Source: Candidatus Aminicenantota bacterium (GTDB lineage: Bacteria; Acidobacteriota; Aminicenantia; UBA2199). Taken from it: 64,000 bases of DNA. Positions 1 to 12,100 of the stretch are shown one piece after another. The stretch spans positions 78,880 through 142,879 of the forward strand of contig JAOZUQ010000001.1 of the NCBI GenBank assembly GCA_029938635.1. Direction: 5' to 3'. The first letter of the stretch is position 1. Each line of letters begins with the position of its first letter. A program made the translations under genes and the position numbers. Below the pieces are notes generated by a model. That model ran no database searches. It was not told the origin of the DNA and saw nothing but the letters and a program-made list of their open reading frames with translations.

Positions 1-636
1 TGTTTCTTTTATCCTTTTAACAGAGGAAGTGATGAAATTTTCCATATTCCAGTTCCTTTCAAGACCGGAAATATCAAACAGGTAATTGGATATTATCTTT
101 TTTCCATCCTCTGTATGAACTACTTCCGCATGGAACTGGATCCCATAAATTTTTCTTACCGAAGATTCTATAACTGCAATTTCACTATTGTCTGTTTTTC
201 CTGTTACTAAAAAATCATCGGGAAATTGGGTAATCTTATCTCCATGGCTCATCCATACCCTTCCCGCCGGTCTTACTCCTTTCAGTAATTCACTTTTCCT
301 AACCACTTTCAGATTTGCGAGGCCGTATTCCCGCTCTCTGGCAGATTCAACTTTCATCCCAGAGAAATAAGCGAGTAATTGAAGCCCGTAACAAATACCG
401 AGGATGGGTAATCCAAGATCCATTATCTCACGGGCAGGTTTCGGAGCACCTTCTTCATAAACACTTGATGGACCACCGGACAGAATCAATGCTCCAGCAT
501 CCCTGTTTTGAATTTCACTAACATCAGTATTATATGGGAGTATCTCACAATATACTCCAAGCTCTCTGACACGACGGGCAATAAGCTGAGTATACTGGGA
601 ACCAAAATCTAAAATTAATACACTTTTTCCAATCAT
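1..636 (-). CDS. guaA: GMP synthase, glutamine amidotransferase domain (truncated by window edge)
   Basis: Reverse translation from ATG at 636 reads MIGKSVLILDFGSQYTQLIARRVRELGVYCEI...GLPILGICYGLQLLAYFSG, typical of the GuaA glutaminase domain; open at the window edge. Confidence 0.93.
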   Translation of the reverse strand, partial: MIGKSVLILDFGSQYTQLIARRVRELGVYCEILPYNTDVSEIQNRDAGALILSGGPSSVYEEGAPKPAREIMDLGLPILGICYGLQLLAYFSGMKVESAREREYGLANLKVVRKSELLKGVRPAGRVWMSHGDKITQFPDDFLVTGKTDNSEIAVIESSVRKIYGIQFHAEVVHTEDGKKIISNYLFDISGLERNWNMENFITSSVKRIKET

Positions 637-665
637 TTAAATCCTTAGAAATAAAACGGGGAAGA

Positions 666-1205
666 TTATAATAACTTTAAGAGCCCGGATGTGATCATAC
701 CGAAAATAATTCTCGATGCATCAAATATGTTGATACCGGATTCATTTGATATCTCAGCTATGCTTCTTCTCCCATCGATCTTTGAGATCACCAGCCACTC
801 TAAAGTGGATAATGATATTTTCCTTCTCTCACTTTTATCTATCTCACTGAATGTAGGAACTGAATCTATCGAACCGATCTTTTTACGCAGAAGTTTCCAC
901 TCATCGATCCTTCTTGCAGAATCCATAAGAAGAGAAGTGACGGATTTAGTAATGGAAGTCTCTACATCGAAATGGGACTCCTCAAATTCAAATTCACCCT
1001 TTCCCCAGGAAATAAGGGTAAATACAGCATCTTCACCTTTGAAGTTCGATACTTCCGCATGGTTAATAGTACCCTGGTTAACATAAATATAACCCTTTTC
1101 TCCGGTGTTTTTACTGAGGACAAATCTTCCGCTCTGCCTGGAGTTAGAAACAAGCTGCATAATATCAGCCAAATTAATAGAATCTAGTGAACCTTTTAAA
1201 CTCAT
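666..1205 (-). CDS. DUF4388 (PATAN-like) domain protein
   Basis: N-terminus MSLKGSLDSINLADIMQLVSNSRQSGRFVLSKNTGEKGYIYVNQGTINHAEVSNFKGEDAVFTLISWGKGEFEFE is a DUF4388-type pattern. Confidence 0.8.
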   Translation of the reverse strand: MSLKGSLDSINLADIMQLVSNSRQSGRFVLSKNTGEKGYIYVNQGTINHAEVSNFKGEDAVFTLISWGKGEFEFEESHFDVETSITKSVTSLLMDSARRIDEWKLLRKKIGSIDSVPTFSEIDKSERRKISLSTLEWLVISKIDGRRSIAEISNESGINIFDASRIIFGMITSGLLKLL

Positions 1206-1343
1206 GATAGAATAATTATATAATCTGAAGCATTTTTGTCAATATAAAAACTAATTTTTTACTTTTTTTGATATTTTCCGGCTTCTTTTTATCTCTCGTA
1301 TCAATCGGTTGAAAAATCACACGTATTAAATTAAAATATCTAT

Positions 1344-2726
1344 ATGGAAAATAAGATGGAGAATGTCGGTGATTTTTTTATTGATAAAGAGAGCGACCTT
1401 ACAATAGAAGACAAGTGGGATAAGCTTTTTGAAAGCTGGCTTGAAAAAGTTGACAAAGAAAAACAGATGTTGAATCTGTTTGAGCTTAAACTCTGGCTGG
1501 AAAGCACTGAGGAATACATATCATCAAGTTATTTTGAAACGATAGTTTTCAAGTTCCAGCAACTTGGGAACAGAAATTATTATACATATCTCATTACTTT
1601 TTCTAAAATCCTGGGCAAGATATTAGACTTGCTAAAAGACCTTGACTTTAAAAAGGACAAACATCTTATAAATTTTGAAGAATTCATTGTTGAAAAAACA
1701 CTGGAAAAATCCAGCAAAAAAAGGTTCCCTTCACTAAGAGATGTCACTGAGCCCGAATCCTGGTTCTTTAGTTTAAGGACTTTTCTGACAAATATCAGGA
1801 TCATATCCAATGAACTTTCCAAAAGCGATATGATAACCCAGAGGACATTTTTTTCATTTACAAAACTATATCATAAAGAATTGCTGTTAAACCCAATCAT
1901 AATTTCATTACTGAACGGGAAATTTGTTCCTAAGATGGACAAAATTTACCAAAAAGACATCTCTGATATAATTTCCGGGATCAAAGATAAAAAATTGAAA
2001 AAAAATACCGGGATTCTCTATATCCTGGCTTTTCGGACCTTAAAAATAAATAATTTTATCGAATTAAACCTTAAAAAGAACAGAGAGATAAGTATTGCAA
2101 TCCCTCTGATCCTTGCATTAAAAAAGAATGTTGATTCTATTCACGATTTTTACAAAAGACATTTAAAAAATTCTTTCGTTACCCCCAAATGGACAACCAA
2201 AGATCTAAAAAACCTTGACAGGGCATTTATGGCGATGTCTCAGGAATATAAGAAAGTTTATGAAACAGAATTCAAGAATTATTTTGAAAAAGATCCTGAA
2301 AAAATCAGTAAACGTAATATGCTCAGAAACATAGTAAATATTTCTGATAACGCAATTCAGGAACTAATTGAAAATGTGTCAAGGATGTTCAAGCCTCAAT
2401 TCGAATGTTCCGCTATTTTTGAGAACTATGTATCCAGGAACCAGAAAGCAGCAGGTTTAAAAAAAAAATTAGTAAATCTTCATACAAAGATAAATGACCA
2501 CTTTGATGATCCGGCTAAACTCACCCAAAGTGATATCTTTTTTGAACTAAATCATTTCATTGAAACAGATCTGAATTTCCTGCTTTATAAAGATTGGAAT
2601 GAGTTTCTGAAACACTATGACAACCTCCAGAAATCAGATTTTTCATCAAACTTCAGATTAAATCTTAAGGATTTTCATTTATTTCTTACAAAGATTCTGG
2701 AGGAGATTGTTGATAAAAAAGGTTAG
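1344..2726 (+). CDS. Uncharacterised, predominantly helical protein
   Basis: 460-aa ORF immediately upstream of ndk; no family recognised by eye. Confidence 0.75.
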   Translation: MENKMENVGDFFIDKESDLTIEDKWDKLFESWLEKVDKEKQMLNLFELKLWLESTEEYISSSYFETIVFKFQQLGNRNYYTYLITFSKILGKILDLLKDLDFKKDKHLINFEEFIVEKTLEKSSKKRFPSLRDVTEPESWFFSLRTFLTNIRIISNELSKSDMITQRTFFSFTKLYHKELLLNPIIISLLNGKFVPKMDKIYQKDISDIISGIKDKKLKKNTGILYILAFRTLKINNFIELNLKKNREISIAIPLILALKKNVDSIHDFYKRHLKNSFVTPKWTTKDLKNLDRAFMAMSQEYKKVYETEFKNYFEKDPEKISKRNMLRNIVNISDNAIQELIENVSRMFKPQFECSAIFENYVSRNQKAAGLKKKLVNLHTKINDHFDDPAKLTQSDIFFELNHFIETDLNFLLYKDWNEFLKHYDNLQKSDFSSNFRLNLKDFHLFLTKILEEIVDKKG

Positions 2727-2731
2727 ATTAT

Positions 2732-3202
2732 ATGGAGGAAATTTTGAATATTGAACAAACTTTTGTAATGATTAAGCCTGATGGCGTTCAAAGAAAGCTG
2801 ACAGGTAAAATAATCTCAAAATTTGAAAAGAAAGGTTTAAAAATATCAGCTATGAAAATGCTGGTAATAAACAGAGAAATGGCGGAACAACACTATTCGG
2901 AACATAATGGGAAACCATTTTATGAGTCACTTATTGATTTTATAACTTCAGGGCCTGTAGTTGCATTTATACTTGAAGGGCCGGGAGCTATAAGCATTGT
3001 AAGAAAACTGGTAGGTGCTACAGATCCTGCAAATGCAGAACCCGGCTCTATCAGGGGTGATTATGTCGTTTTTACCACCTATAATATAATTCATGCATCT
3101 GATTCAACAACTTCATCCGAGCGTGAGATATCTTTATTCTTTAAAAAAGAAGAAATTTACAATTATTCTATGGAAATAGAAAAATATCTCTTTCCATCTT
3201 AA
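2732..3202 (+). CDS. ndk: Nucleoside-diphosphate kinase
   Basis: QTFVMIKPDGVQRKLTGKII...NIIHASDSTTSSEREISLFF (active-site His motif). Confidence 0.95.
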   Translation: MEEILNIEQTFVMIKPDGVQRKLTGKIISKFEKKGLKISAMKMLVINREMAEQHYSEHNGKPFYESLIDFITSGPVVAFILEGPGAISIVRKLVGATDPANAEPGSIRGDYVVFTTYNIIHASDSTTSSEREISLFFKKEEIYNYSMEIEKYLFPS

Positions 3203-3209
3203 TGCTGGC

Positions 3210-4094
3210 ATGAAAGATGAGCGGATTTTAGTAATTCTCAACCCTGCTTCAGGCGTAGTTTCTAAAGATGTTGCAGCCTCGTATATTTTCAAAAAACTGA
3301 TGCAGCATTTCAGAACCGTATCTCTCATTAATTCCAATTCTCCTGAAGATGGTTATGAAATTGCAAAAAATGCAAAAAATAATTTTGATATAATCGCAGT
3401 TTTTGGTGGCGACGGGACCATAAATTCAATAGCTTCAGCTCTGGTTGGCACGGATAAAACCCTCGGAATTCTCCCCGGTGGTTCCGGGAACGGACTAATC
3501 AGGAATCTAAATATCTCTTTATCCTGGAGGCAGGCACTCGATACACTTATACATGGAAAGGACAAATATATTGATATCGGAAGAATCAATAATTCCTATT
3601 TCTTTAATGTTGCCGGGGTTGGGCTTGACGGTATGATCTCAAAAAAATACAACACAGAGACAAAATCAAGAGGAATGGCTCCCTACATTTATTATGCACT
3701 AAAAGGGTATTTTGAAATGCCCACATTTAAAGTCAGGATCGTTAGTGAAAACACAGAACTTGAAGAGGAAGTGGCATTGATCGCTTTTGCAAATTTTCCG
3801 CAATATGGAGGAAATGCAATCATTGCTCCTTATGCTGATCCATATGATGGGATGCTGGATATCTGTATTATTAAAAAATTTCAAATTGTTAAAAGCGCTC
3901 TTATACTTAAACGTCTTTTTAACGGGAATATAGACAAATTTCCTTTTTATAAAACATTTAAATTTAAGAAGGTTTCGATTATTTCTTTAAACAAGGAAAT
4001 ACCCTCTACAATTGATGGAGAGTATGGTGGGGAAGACGGAAAAATTTTTGAAGTAGAGGTAATACCGAATAATATTAGAATCCGGGTTCCTTAG
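3210..4094 (+). CDS. Diacylglycerol kinase / YegS-family lipid kinase
   Basis: ILVILNPASG...VFGGDGTINSIASALVGTDKTLGILPGGSGNGLIRNL motifs. Confidence 0.9.
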   Translation: MKDERILVILNPASGVVSKDVAASYIFKKLMQHFRTVSLINSNSPEDGYEIAKNAKNNFDIIAVFGGDGTINSIASALVGTDKTLGILPGGSGNGLIRNLNISLSWRQALDTLIHGKDKYIDIGRINNSYFFNVAGVGLDGMISKKYNTETKSRGMAPYIYYALKGYFEMPTFKVRIVSENTELEEEVALIAFANFPQYGGNAIIAPYADPYDGMLDICIIKKFQIVKSALILKRLFNGNIDKFPFYKTFKFKKVSIISLNKEIPSTIDGEYGGEDGKIFEVEVIPNNIRIRVP

Positions 4095-4109
4095 GAAGTG
4101 AAAATATAA

Positions 4110-4143
4110 AAAATGGGAGACCAACAAGTTGGACTCCCATTTT
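4110..4143. terminator. Bidirectional intrinsic terminator
   Basis: AAAATGGGAG-A-CCAAC-AA-GTTGG-A-CTCCCATTTT hairpin between convergent genes ending at 4094 and 4164. Confidence 0.85.
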
Positions 4144-4163
4144 ATGTACTTAAATTAAATATA

Positions 4164-4589
4164 TTAGATATCTGAAGTACCTTGCTCAGTAACAAGACCT
4201 ATAACCTCGATCTCAGCATCTTTGATAAGGTTCATAATATCAACAACCTTACCATATTCGAGATTGATATCCGCTTTTAAAAGCACTTTGCTTTCAGCTT
4301 CCGGCGAATCCTCGAGGATAGCCTGTATTTTCCCGACTAGATCGGCCATATCAACAGCCTTATTGTCAAGATAAATGGTCCCATCCTGTTTTAAAGAAAC
4401 TTCTGTCATGTTACCCGGCTCAGGTTGTTCCTGATAGTTCAAAGTTTCAGGTAATTTAACATTTGCCCCTTTCTGAACCATCGGAGTGATCACCATGAAG
4501 ATGATCAAAAGGACCAGTAAAATATCACACAGGGGTACTACATTAGGTTCTGACTTTGCTGAACTTGACCCTGTTTCACCGCCACCCAT
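4164..4589 (-). CDS. exbD: Biopolymer transport protein ExbD/TolR
   Basis: SEPNVVPLCDILLVLLIIFMVITPM, typical ExbD N-terminal TM segment; adjacent to exbB and tonB. Confidence 0.92.
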   Translation of the reverse strand: MGGGETGSSSAKSEPNVVPLCDILLVLLIIFMVITPMVQKGANVKLPETLNYQEQPEPGNMTEVSLKQDGTIYLDNKAVDMADLVGKIQAILEDSPEAESKVLLKADINLEYGKVVDIMNLIKDAEIEVIGLVTEQGTSDI

Positions 4590-4591
4590 TT

Positions 4592-5272
4592 TCAGGCTCC
4601 TTTACTTTTTAATTTAATGAAGTGATCAATAAGTTCTGATGAAGCGTTTGCCATTTCACCGGTGAAGATATCAACTTTGTTCAAAAGTGAGTTGAAGAAC
4701 CAAACTGCTATAATAGCAACTCCGATTCCGACTCCTGTTGAAATAAGAGCTTCAGCGATACCAGCAGCAACAGTTCCGATTCCACCTGATCCGGAAACTG
4801 ACATACTCTGGAACGAATTGATGATTCCGAAAACAGTTCCGAACAATCCTACAAACGGGGCTGTAGAACCAACTGTAGCCAGTACGTTAAGTCCTCTCTT
4901 GAACTCATGTACTCCCTTGATAGTTGCTCTTTCAATTGCTCTCTTCGCAGATTCAACCTGTTCAATATAAGATGCTTTTGCATCTTCCTGGAACTTTAAT
5001 TCATTCAATCCTGCTACTAGAACTTTAGCAAGATGACTGTTTTTAAACTTAATATCTGATGCTAATTTAATTGATTCCTCAATTTTGCCTTCCTGCCAAA
5101 GTTTTCCAATCAGACGTAAAAGCGTATTTGACTGTTTCTTGGCCTTCTGGTAATAAATGAGTCTTTCAACACCTACAGCTATTGTCCAAACAGACATAAA
5201 TAACATGATCAGAACTACCATCTTCACGAGGAAGCCCATGTGGCTCCAAAGATAAGTTAACTCAAATGACAT
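4592..5272 (-). CDS. exbB: MotA/TolQ/ExbB proton channel family protein
   Basis: GLNVLATVGSTAPFVGLFGTVFGIINSFQSMS...GIAEALISTGVGIGVAIIAVW motif. Confidence 0.93.
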   Translation of the reverse strand: MSFELTYLWSHMGFLVKMVVLIMLFMSVWTIAVGVERLIYYQKAKKQSNTLLRLIGKLWQEGKIEESIKLASDIKFKNSHLAKVLVAGLNELKFQEDAKASYIEQVESAKRAIERATIKGVHEFKRGLNVLATVGSTAPFVGLFGTVFGIINSFQSMSVSGSGGIGTVAAGIAEALISTGVGIGVAIIAVWFFNSLLNKVDIFTGEMANASSELIDHFIKLKSKGA

Positions 5273-5297
5273 AATATACCTCCTGTATTGTGTTTAA

Positions 5298-6035
5298 TTA
5301 TTGCCTTTGCAAATTAAATTTTATTATAACCGTAAATCTAACAGGTTTCGGGATTCCGTTAAAGATATAAGGCTCGTATACCCATTGACGAATTGCGCGA
5401 ACTGCAGCTTGATTCAATAATGGATGTCCACTTACAACTCTTACATTTTTAACTCTTCCGTAAATGTCAGTAACAGCTTCAAGAACAACATTGTGCTGTA
5501 TCCTTGCCCTCAGAGCAACTGGTGGATAAAGGGGCTTGACCTTTTTGATCAGTGTGGGCTCTTTAACTCTTGTAACAGCCATACTGTTCAGGTCAGCACT
5601 TCCGGGACTCCCGAGAACTCCGCCTACAACTCCACCTTCTACTCCACCTTCTACTCCACCTTCGATTCCTTCATCAAAACCGAAATCTGTGATCTCTTCT
5701 TCTTCGATCTCATCCGGAATTTCAATAGGAGCAACCAGTCTTCCTGAAAGTATCGGTTGATTTTCTACATCTTTTTTATCTTTTTTCTTGTCAGCTTTAC
5801 TTTTAGTCTTTTTCTTGGCTGCCGGAGGTGGTGGTGGTGGCGGTGGTGGTGGTGCTGATGTCATAAAGACATTATATACCTTTACTTCAGGCAGATTTGA
5901 ATCTGCATTCATTAACGGAACAATTATTATTGCAATTATAAGTAATCCATGTCCAAATAGAGATGCAGGGAGTGTCATCCACTGCTTTGTGGCCTTCTTA
6001 GTTCCACTTGACTCAAATAATGATTCACCAAACAT
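5298..6035 (-). CDS. tonB: TonB family energy transducer
   Basis: N-terminal TM, polyproline run (P10), C-terminal YPPVALRARIQHNVVLEAVTDIYGRVKNVRVVSGHPLLNQAAVRAIRQWVYEPY. Confidence 0.92.
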   Translation of the reverse strand: MFGESLFESSGTKKATKQWMTLPASLFGHGLLIIAIIIVPLMNADSNLPEVKVYNVFMTSAPPPPPPPPPPAAKKKTKSKADKKKDKKDVENQPILSGRLVAPIEIPDEIEEEEITDFGFDEGIEGGVEGGVEGGVVGGVLGSPGSADLNSMAVTRVKEPTLIKKVKPLYPPVALRARIQHNVVLEAVTDIYGRVKNVRVVSGHPLLNQAAVRAIRQWVYEPYIFNGIPKPVRFTVIIKFNLQRQ

Positions 6036-6100
6036 TTTTTCCTCCCATACTGTAGGATTTCACGACCCAATATATAATAAAAACGGTTAAAGTTCAAGTA

Positions 6101-7273
6101 CTATTTATTTTTTTTGCCCAGAAATTGTTTCTCCCAAATTTTCAACCATGCACATGATTGAAATATCGAAGAGTAAGTACCGGTAATGACCCCGACTATC
6201 AATGTAAAAGAGAAGGCGTGAATGACTTCTCCACCAAGAAAGAACAGGGAAAGAACTGTTGCAAGTGTTGTCCCGGACGTAACTATCGTCCTGCTGAGAG
6301 TCTGATTTATACTTTTATCAAGGATATCTTCAGCCTTGTTCCGCCTCATCCCTTTCAGGTTGTCTCTGACTCTGTCAAAAATAACAATAGTGTCATTAAG
6401 AGAGTATCCGACAATTGTCAGGATCGCTGCAACTACGGAAAGGGAAAACTCAACATTAAAGAAGAGGATGAAAGACAATGCTATAAAAATATCATGTGCA
6501 AGTGTAATAACAGCAGCTAAACCGAATATAAGCCTGAATCTGAAGCCGATATAAACAAGCATTCCCATCAGAGCCCATATGGTGGCAAGAGTTGTCTGTT
6601 GCCTCAGCTTATAACCAACCTGGGAACCTACAAAATCCACACTTAAAAAAGTAAAATTCCCGAAATAGGTTTTTTCTTTTAAAAGGGTCACTACCCTTTT
6701 TTTCAATTCAAGTGTCTCAACATCTGCAATCCCGGGAATAAGTCCGGTCGAAGTCCCTTTTTTAAGAAGGTCTATCTTACCGGCACTATCAACTGCATCA
6801 TCAAGTGAAATACCGTTTGAAGCGATAAAATCCGTGATCTTTTTAATGGAACTGTTATTAATATCTATTTTGCCGGCGGAAATATTGACCTTTTCCTCTT
6901 CTGTCATGAATTGTTTTCTCATTTTGATCGTTATCTCTTCATGACGGCTGATATCCATACCTTCTTCCTGCTCTTCGCTTTCCTCAAGACTCTGGATGGT
7001 TTTAATAAAAAACTTATTCTCATCTCTGCCAACTCTGGTAATTTCAGATTTTCCCAGGCCTATATCCTGAAGAGAACTCCTGAGGTCACCAACAGATATA
7101 CTGTCCCTGAAACTGACTTCAACCATTGTTCCACCGGTGAAATCAACCCCGAGATTAAACCCTTTGGTATAGAAAGTGAAAATGCCCGCAATCATTATAA
7201 GGCCGGATATGGTAAAAGCTATCCACCTTTTATTCATAAATTTAAAATCAGGATCTTTTTTAAATATTCTCAT
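6101..7273 (-). CDS. secF: Protein translocase subunit SecF
   Basis: GVDFTGGTMVEV...VGYSLNDTIVIFDRVRDN motifs; downstream of secD. Confidence 0.95.
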   Translation of the reverse strand: MRIFKKDPDFKFMNKRWIAFTISGLIMIAGIFTFYTKGFNLGVDFTGGTMVEVSFRDSISVGDLRSSLQDIGLGKSEITRVGRDENKFFIKTIQSLEESEEQEEGMDISRHEEITIKMRKQFMTEEEKVNISAGKIDINNSSIKKITDFIASNGISLDDAVDSAGKIDLLKKGTSTGLIPGIADVETLELKKRVVTLLKEKTYFGNFTFLSVDFVGSQVGYKLRQQTTLATIWALMGMLVYIGFRFRLIFGLAAVITLAHDIFIALSFILFFNVEFSLSVVAAILTIVGYSLNDTIVIFDRVRDNLKGMRRNKAEDILDKSINQTLSRTIVTSGTTLATVLSLFFLGGEVIHAFSFTLIVGVITGTYSSIFQSCAWLKIWEKQFLGKKNK

Positions 7274-7286
7274 TATTCAACTCCAG

Positions 7287-8837
7287 TTAAATACTAATTT
7301 TTTTGATCTTTCTTTTTCCCGAATAAACAAGATCAAAGATTACTCTGGAAACAAAAACCGCCGTGAACATACTCGCTATAATACCGATCATCAATGTTAC
7401 TGAAAATCCCTGGATCGGCCCTGTTCCGAACTGAAACAGGAATACAGCGGCAATTATTGTTGTCAGGTTAGCATCAAAAATAGTCACGAATGCTTTTTTA
7501 AATCCGGAATCGATCGCCGATTTCGGAGCCTTTCCGGCCCTCAGATCTTCCTTTATCTTTTCAAAGACCAGAACATTAGCATCAACTGACATACCTATAG
7601 TCAGAATAATGCCGGCAATACCGGGGACAGTAAGTGTCGCCTCGAAGTAGGCCATTACTCCCATAAGGATGATCAGATTGAATACAAGCGCAACTACGGC
7701 GTTTATTCCAGCTCCCCTGTAAAAGAACAGCATAAACAACATGACCAGAATAAGACCGATAATTGACGCATAGATCCCTTTCCGGATAGAGTCAGCACCG
7801 AGAGATGGGCCGATCGTCCTTTCTTCAAGGTACTTCAAAGGTGCAGGTAATGCACCGGATCTTAATACAAGTGCCATATCGTTCACTTCTTCAATTGTAT
7901 ACGAACCGGTAATTATGTTGTCGTAAGAAAGCACATCGTTTATGGTTGGTGCGGTTTCGATCCTTTCATCCAGAACAACAGCCATTCTCTTCCCTATATT
8001 TGCCGAAGAAAATTTTCTTATTTTGCTGGCCCCCTGAGAATTCAGTGTGAAACTGACTGCAGGCGCACCGTAACTGTCCTGACCTCTCTTCGCACTCTTG
8101 AGATCTTTTCCACTTATAACGGTAGATGTTTTAAGTATATAATACCCTTTGTCCATCCTTCGCGGATTAGTTTTAAAAACTTTCATGTCATCAGGTAAAA
8201 CACCACCCTGATCTTTTATTGCATCTTCTTCTGTCGTGAACGGACCTGATATTACTGCCCGAAACTCCAACATGGCTGTATTCTTGATAAGGCCTTTCAC
8301 CCTTCCGGGATCATCGACACCAGGAAGTTGAACAAGGATCTTGTCCCCGCCACCGAGTCCTATCTTCTGGATGGCAGCATTTGAGACACCAAACTCATCT
8401 ATCCTGTTCCTGATTGTCTCAATTGCCTGGTCTATAGAAAGATCTCTCATCCTCATTTCAACATTAGGGATCAGAGATAACGTAATCTGTGTTCCTGCAA
8501 AAACATACTCATAATCCTTGAACTCATCATCAAGGATATCTTTAACCATTCTCTCATCATCAAGGGATATTCCATACACTTCAACTTTATTTGTCCCTAC
8601 TCTTCTTATGGTTTCGTATTTGATGCTTGACTCTTTTAGAAGGGTCTTTAATTGTTCAATACTCTGCTCAGTCTGAATCTCAATAGCTTTGTCAGCCTGG
8701 ACCTCAAGCACCAGATGCATCCCGCCTTTAAGATCAAGCCCGAGGTTGATCTTTTTGTCAGGCGGATAAAGCATCAGAATAGAGAACCCTATTACCAACA
8801 CTATCAATCCGATCTTCCACATATTTGAATTATTCAT
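7287..8837 (-). CDS. secD: Protein translocase subunit SecD
   Basis: GLDLKGGMHLVLEV...GIAGIILTIGMSVDANVLVFEKIKEDLRAGK motifs. Confidence 0.95.
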   Translation of the reverse strand: MNNSNMWKIGLIVLVIGFSILMLYPPDKKINLGLDLKGGMHLVLEVQADKAIEIQTEQSIEQLKTLLKESSIKYETIRRVGTNKVEVYGISLDDERMVKDILDDEFKDYEYVFAGTQITLSLIPNVEMRMRDLSIDQAIETIRNRIDEFGVSNAAIQKIGLGGGDKILVQLPGVDDPGRVKGLIKNTAMLEFRAVISGPFTTEEDAIKDQGGVLPDDMKVFKTNPRRMDKGYYILKTSTVISGKDLKSAKRGQDSYGAPAVSFTLNSQGASKIRKFSSANIGKRMAVVLDERIETAPTINDVLSYDNIITGSYTIEEVNDMALVLRSGALPAPLKYLEERTIGPSLGADSIRKGIYASIIGLILVMLFMLFFYRGAGINAVVALVFNLIILMGVMAYFEATLTVPGIAGIILTIGMSVDANVLVFEKIKEDLRAGKAPKSAIDSGFKKAFVTIFDANLTTIIAAVFLFQFGTGPIQGFSVTLMIGIIASMFTAVFVSRVIFDLVYSGKRKIKKISI

Positions 8838-8888
8838 TTTCTCCTCCAGAAATTAAGGATTTATTAAAACCGGGATCTATTTTCCTTT

Positions 8889-10956
<2,068 letters not shown>

Positions 10957-10979
10957 AAATATATCCTGTAATTCCCTTT

Positions 10980-11888
10980 TTAACTTCCTGTCCTTTCCAT
11001 GAACAACCTGAATGTATTATCCATCAACATTGCCACTGTCATAAGTCCGACTCCACCGGGTACAGGTGTATAAAAAGACGATTTCTTAAATGCCTCAGGA
11101 TGTATATCTCCTGTGATCGCATATCCTTTTTTTTTAAATTTTTCGATCTCCTGCGGAGTGCAGAACTCCTCTGCTTCTTCGCGGGTATCGACCCTGTTTA
11201 TCCCTACATCGATAAGAATTGCTCCATCTTTAACCATATCAGCCTTTACAAAACCGGGGCTCCCTATTGCCGAAACTATCATATCTGCCCCGGAAAGTAT
11301 ATCCGGTATGTTTTTTGTTCTTGAATGGCAGATTGTTACTGTGGCATTTCGATTGGTCAGCATACTTGCCATTGGCTTTCCAACAATATAACTCCTCCCC
11401 AGAACCACACAATTCACCCCGGAAACATCAATGTTGAATTCATCGAGCATTCTGACAACACCAGAGGGGGTACATGGATATATATTTGTCCTTCCCAGCA
11501 TAATTTTTCCCAGATTGACAGGATGAAATCTGTCGACATCCTTTTGCGGATCTATCATGTCAAGATATTTCCATGTATCGAATCCGTCAGGGAGAGGAAG
11601 CTGCACGAGTATTCCATCCGTATTATTATCTTTGTTAAGCCTGGAAATTACGGAAGTCAACTCTTCATCAGAGACTGAACTTCCGAGAGATATCACTTCA
11701 GATCTGAATCCCAGTTTTTTTGCTTTTCTCTCCTTACTTCTGACATAGATAGCTGATGCAGGATCATCTCCGACTATTACAACTGCAAGTCCCGGAGGCC
11801 TTCCCGCTTTTTCTATAAAAGATACCGATTCATTCTTAATATTTTCAAGAACCTTTGTTGAAACCATTTTGCCATCAAGCATTCCCAT
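10980..11888 (-). CDS. folD: Bifunctional methylene-THF dehydrogenase/cyclohydrolase
   Basis: GILVQLPLPDGFD...DVDRFHPVNLGKI...VVLGRSYIVGKPMASML...PVPGGVGLMTVAMLMDNT. Confidence 0.95.
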   Translation of the reverse strand: MGMLDGKMVSTKVLENIKNESVSFIEKAGRPPGLAVVIVGDDPASAIYVRSKERKAKKLGFRSEVISLGSSVSDEELTSVISRLNKDNNTDGILVQLPLPDGFDTWKYLDMIDPQKDVDRFHPVNLGKIMLGRTNIYPCTPSGVVRMLDEFNIDVSGVNCVVLGRSYIVGKPMASMLTNRNATVTICHSRTKNIPDILSGADMIVSAIGSPGFVKADMVKDGAILIDVGINRVDTREEAEEFCTPQEIEKFKKKGYAITGDIHPEAFKKSSFYTPVPGGVGLMTVAMLMDNTFRLFMERTGS

Positions 11889-11905
11889 TTTTCCTCCGGA
11901 AAAAT
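11887..11905 (-). promoter_or_regulatory. Perfect hairpin over folD SD/start codon
   Basis: On the minus strand ATTTTTCC-GGA-GGAAAAAT: 8-bp arms, 3-nt loop, spanning GGAGG and the first two bases of the ATG. Confidence 0.4.
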
Positions 11906-11976
11906 ACAGACCAATATCTTATTATATCACTGTAAAACATATCTTTGAAGCGGGTTTAAAAACATGAGTTGTTCGA

Positions 11977-12080
11977 CCCTCACCCCTAACCCACAGCCCA
12001 GGCTGCTTTCTCTTCTCCAAAGCGAATTCACCTTGTCTCCCAAGGGTAGAGGAGGAAGAGTTTTTTGTTCAGCTGTGGGC
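11977..12080. repeat. Degenerate intergenic palindromic repeat (CCCTCACCCC-type)
   Basis: CCCTCACCCCTAACCC followed by nested inverted arms CCCACAGC(11990-11997)/GCTGTGGG(12072-12079) and CTCTTCTCC/GGAGGAAGAG; a related motif recurs at 60035. Confidence 0.5.
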
Positions 12081-12100
12081 TGAATACGATGAACCTCCTA

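Noticed and set aside
5536-5760. Thr/Pro/Ser repeat ORF (TPPTTPPSTPPSTPPS) on the plus strand
   Set aside because: Antisense of the TonB Gly-Gly-Val-Glu repeat; not a real gene.
5824-5856. GGT-type trinucleotide tract as a possible phase-variable microsatellite
   Set aside because: Encodes the polyproline spacer normal for TonB; trinucleotide length change would not alter frame.
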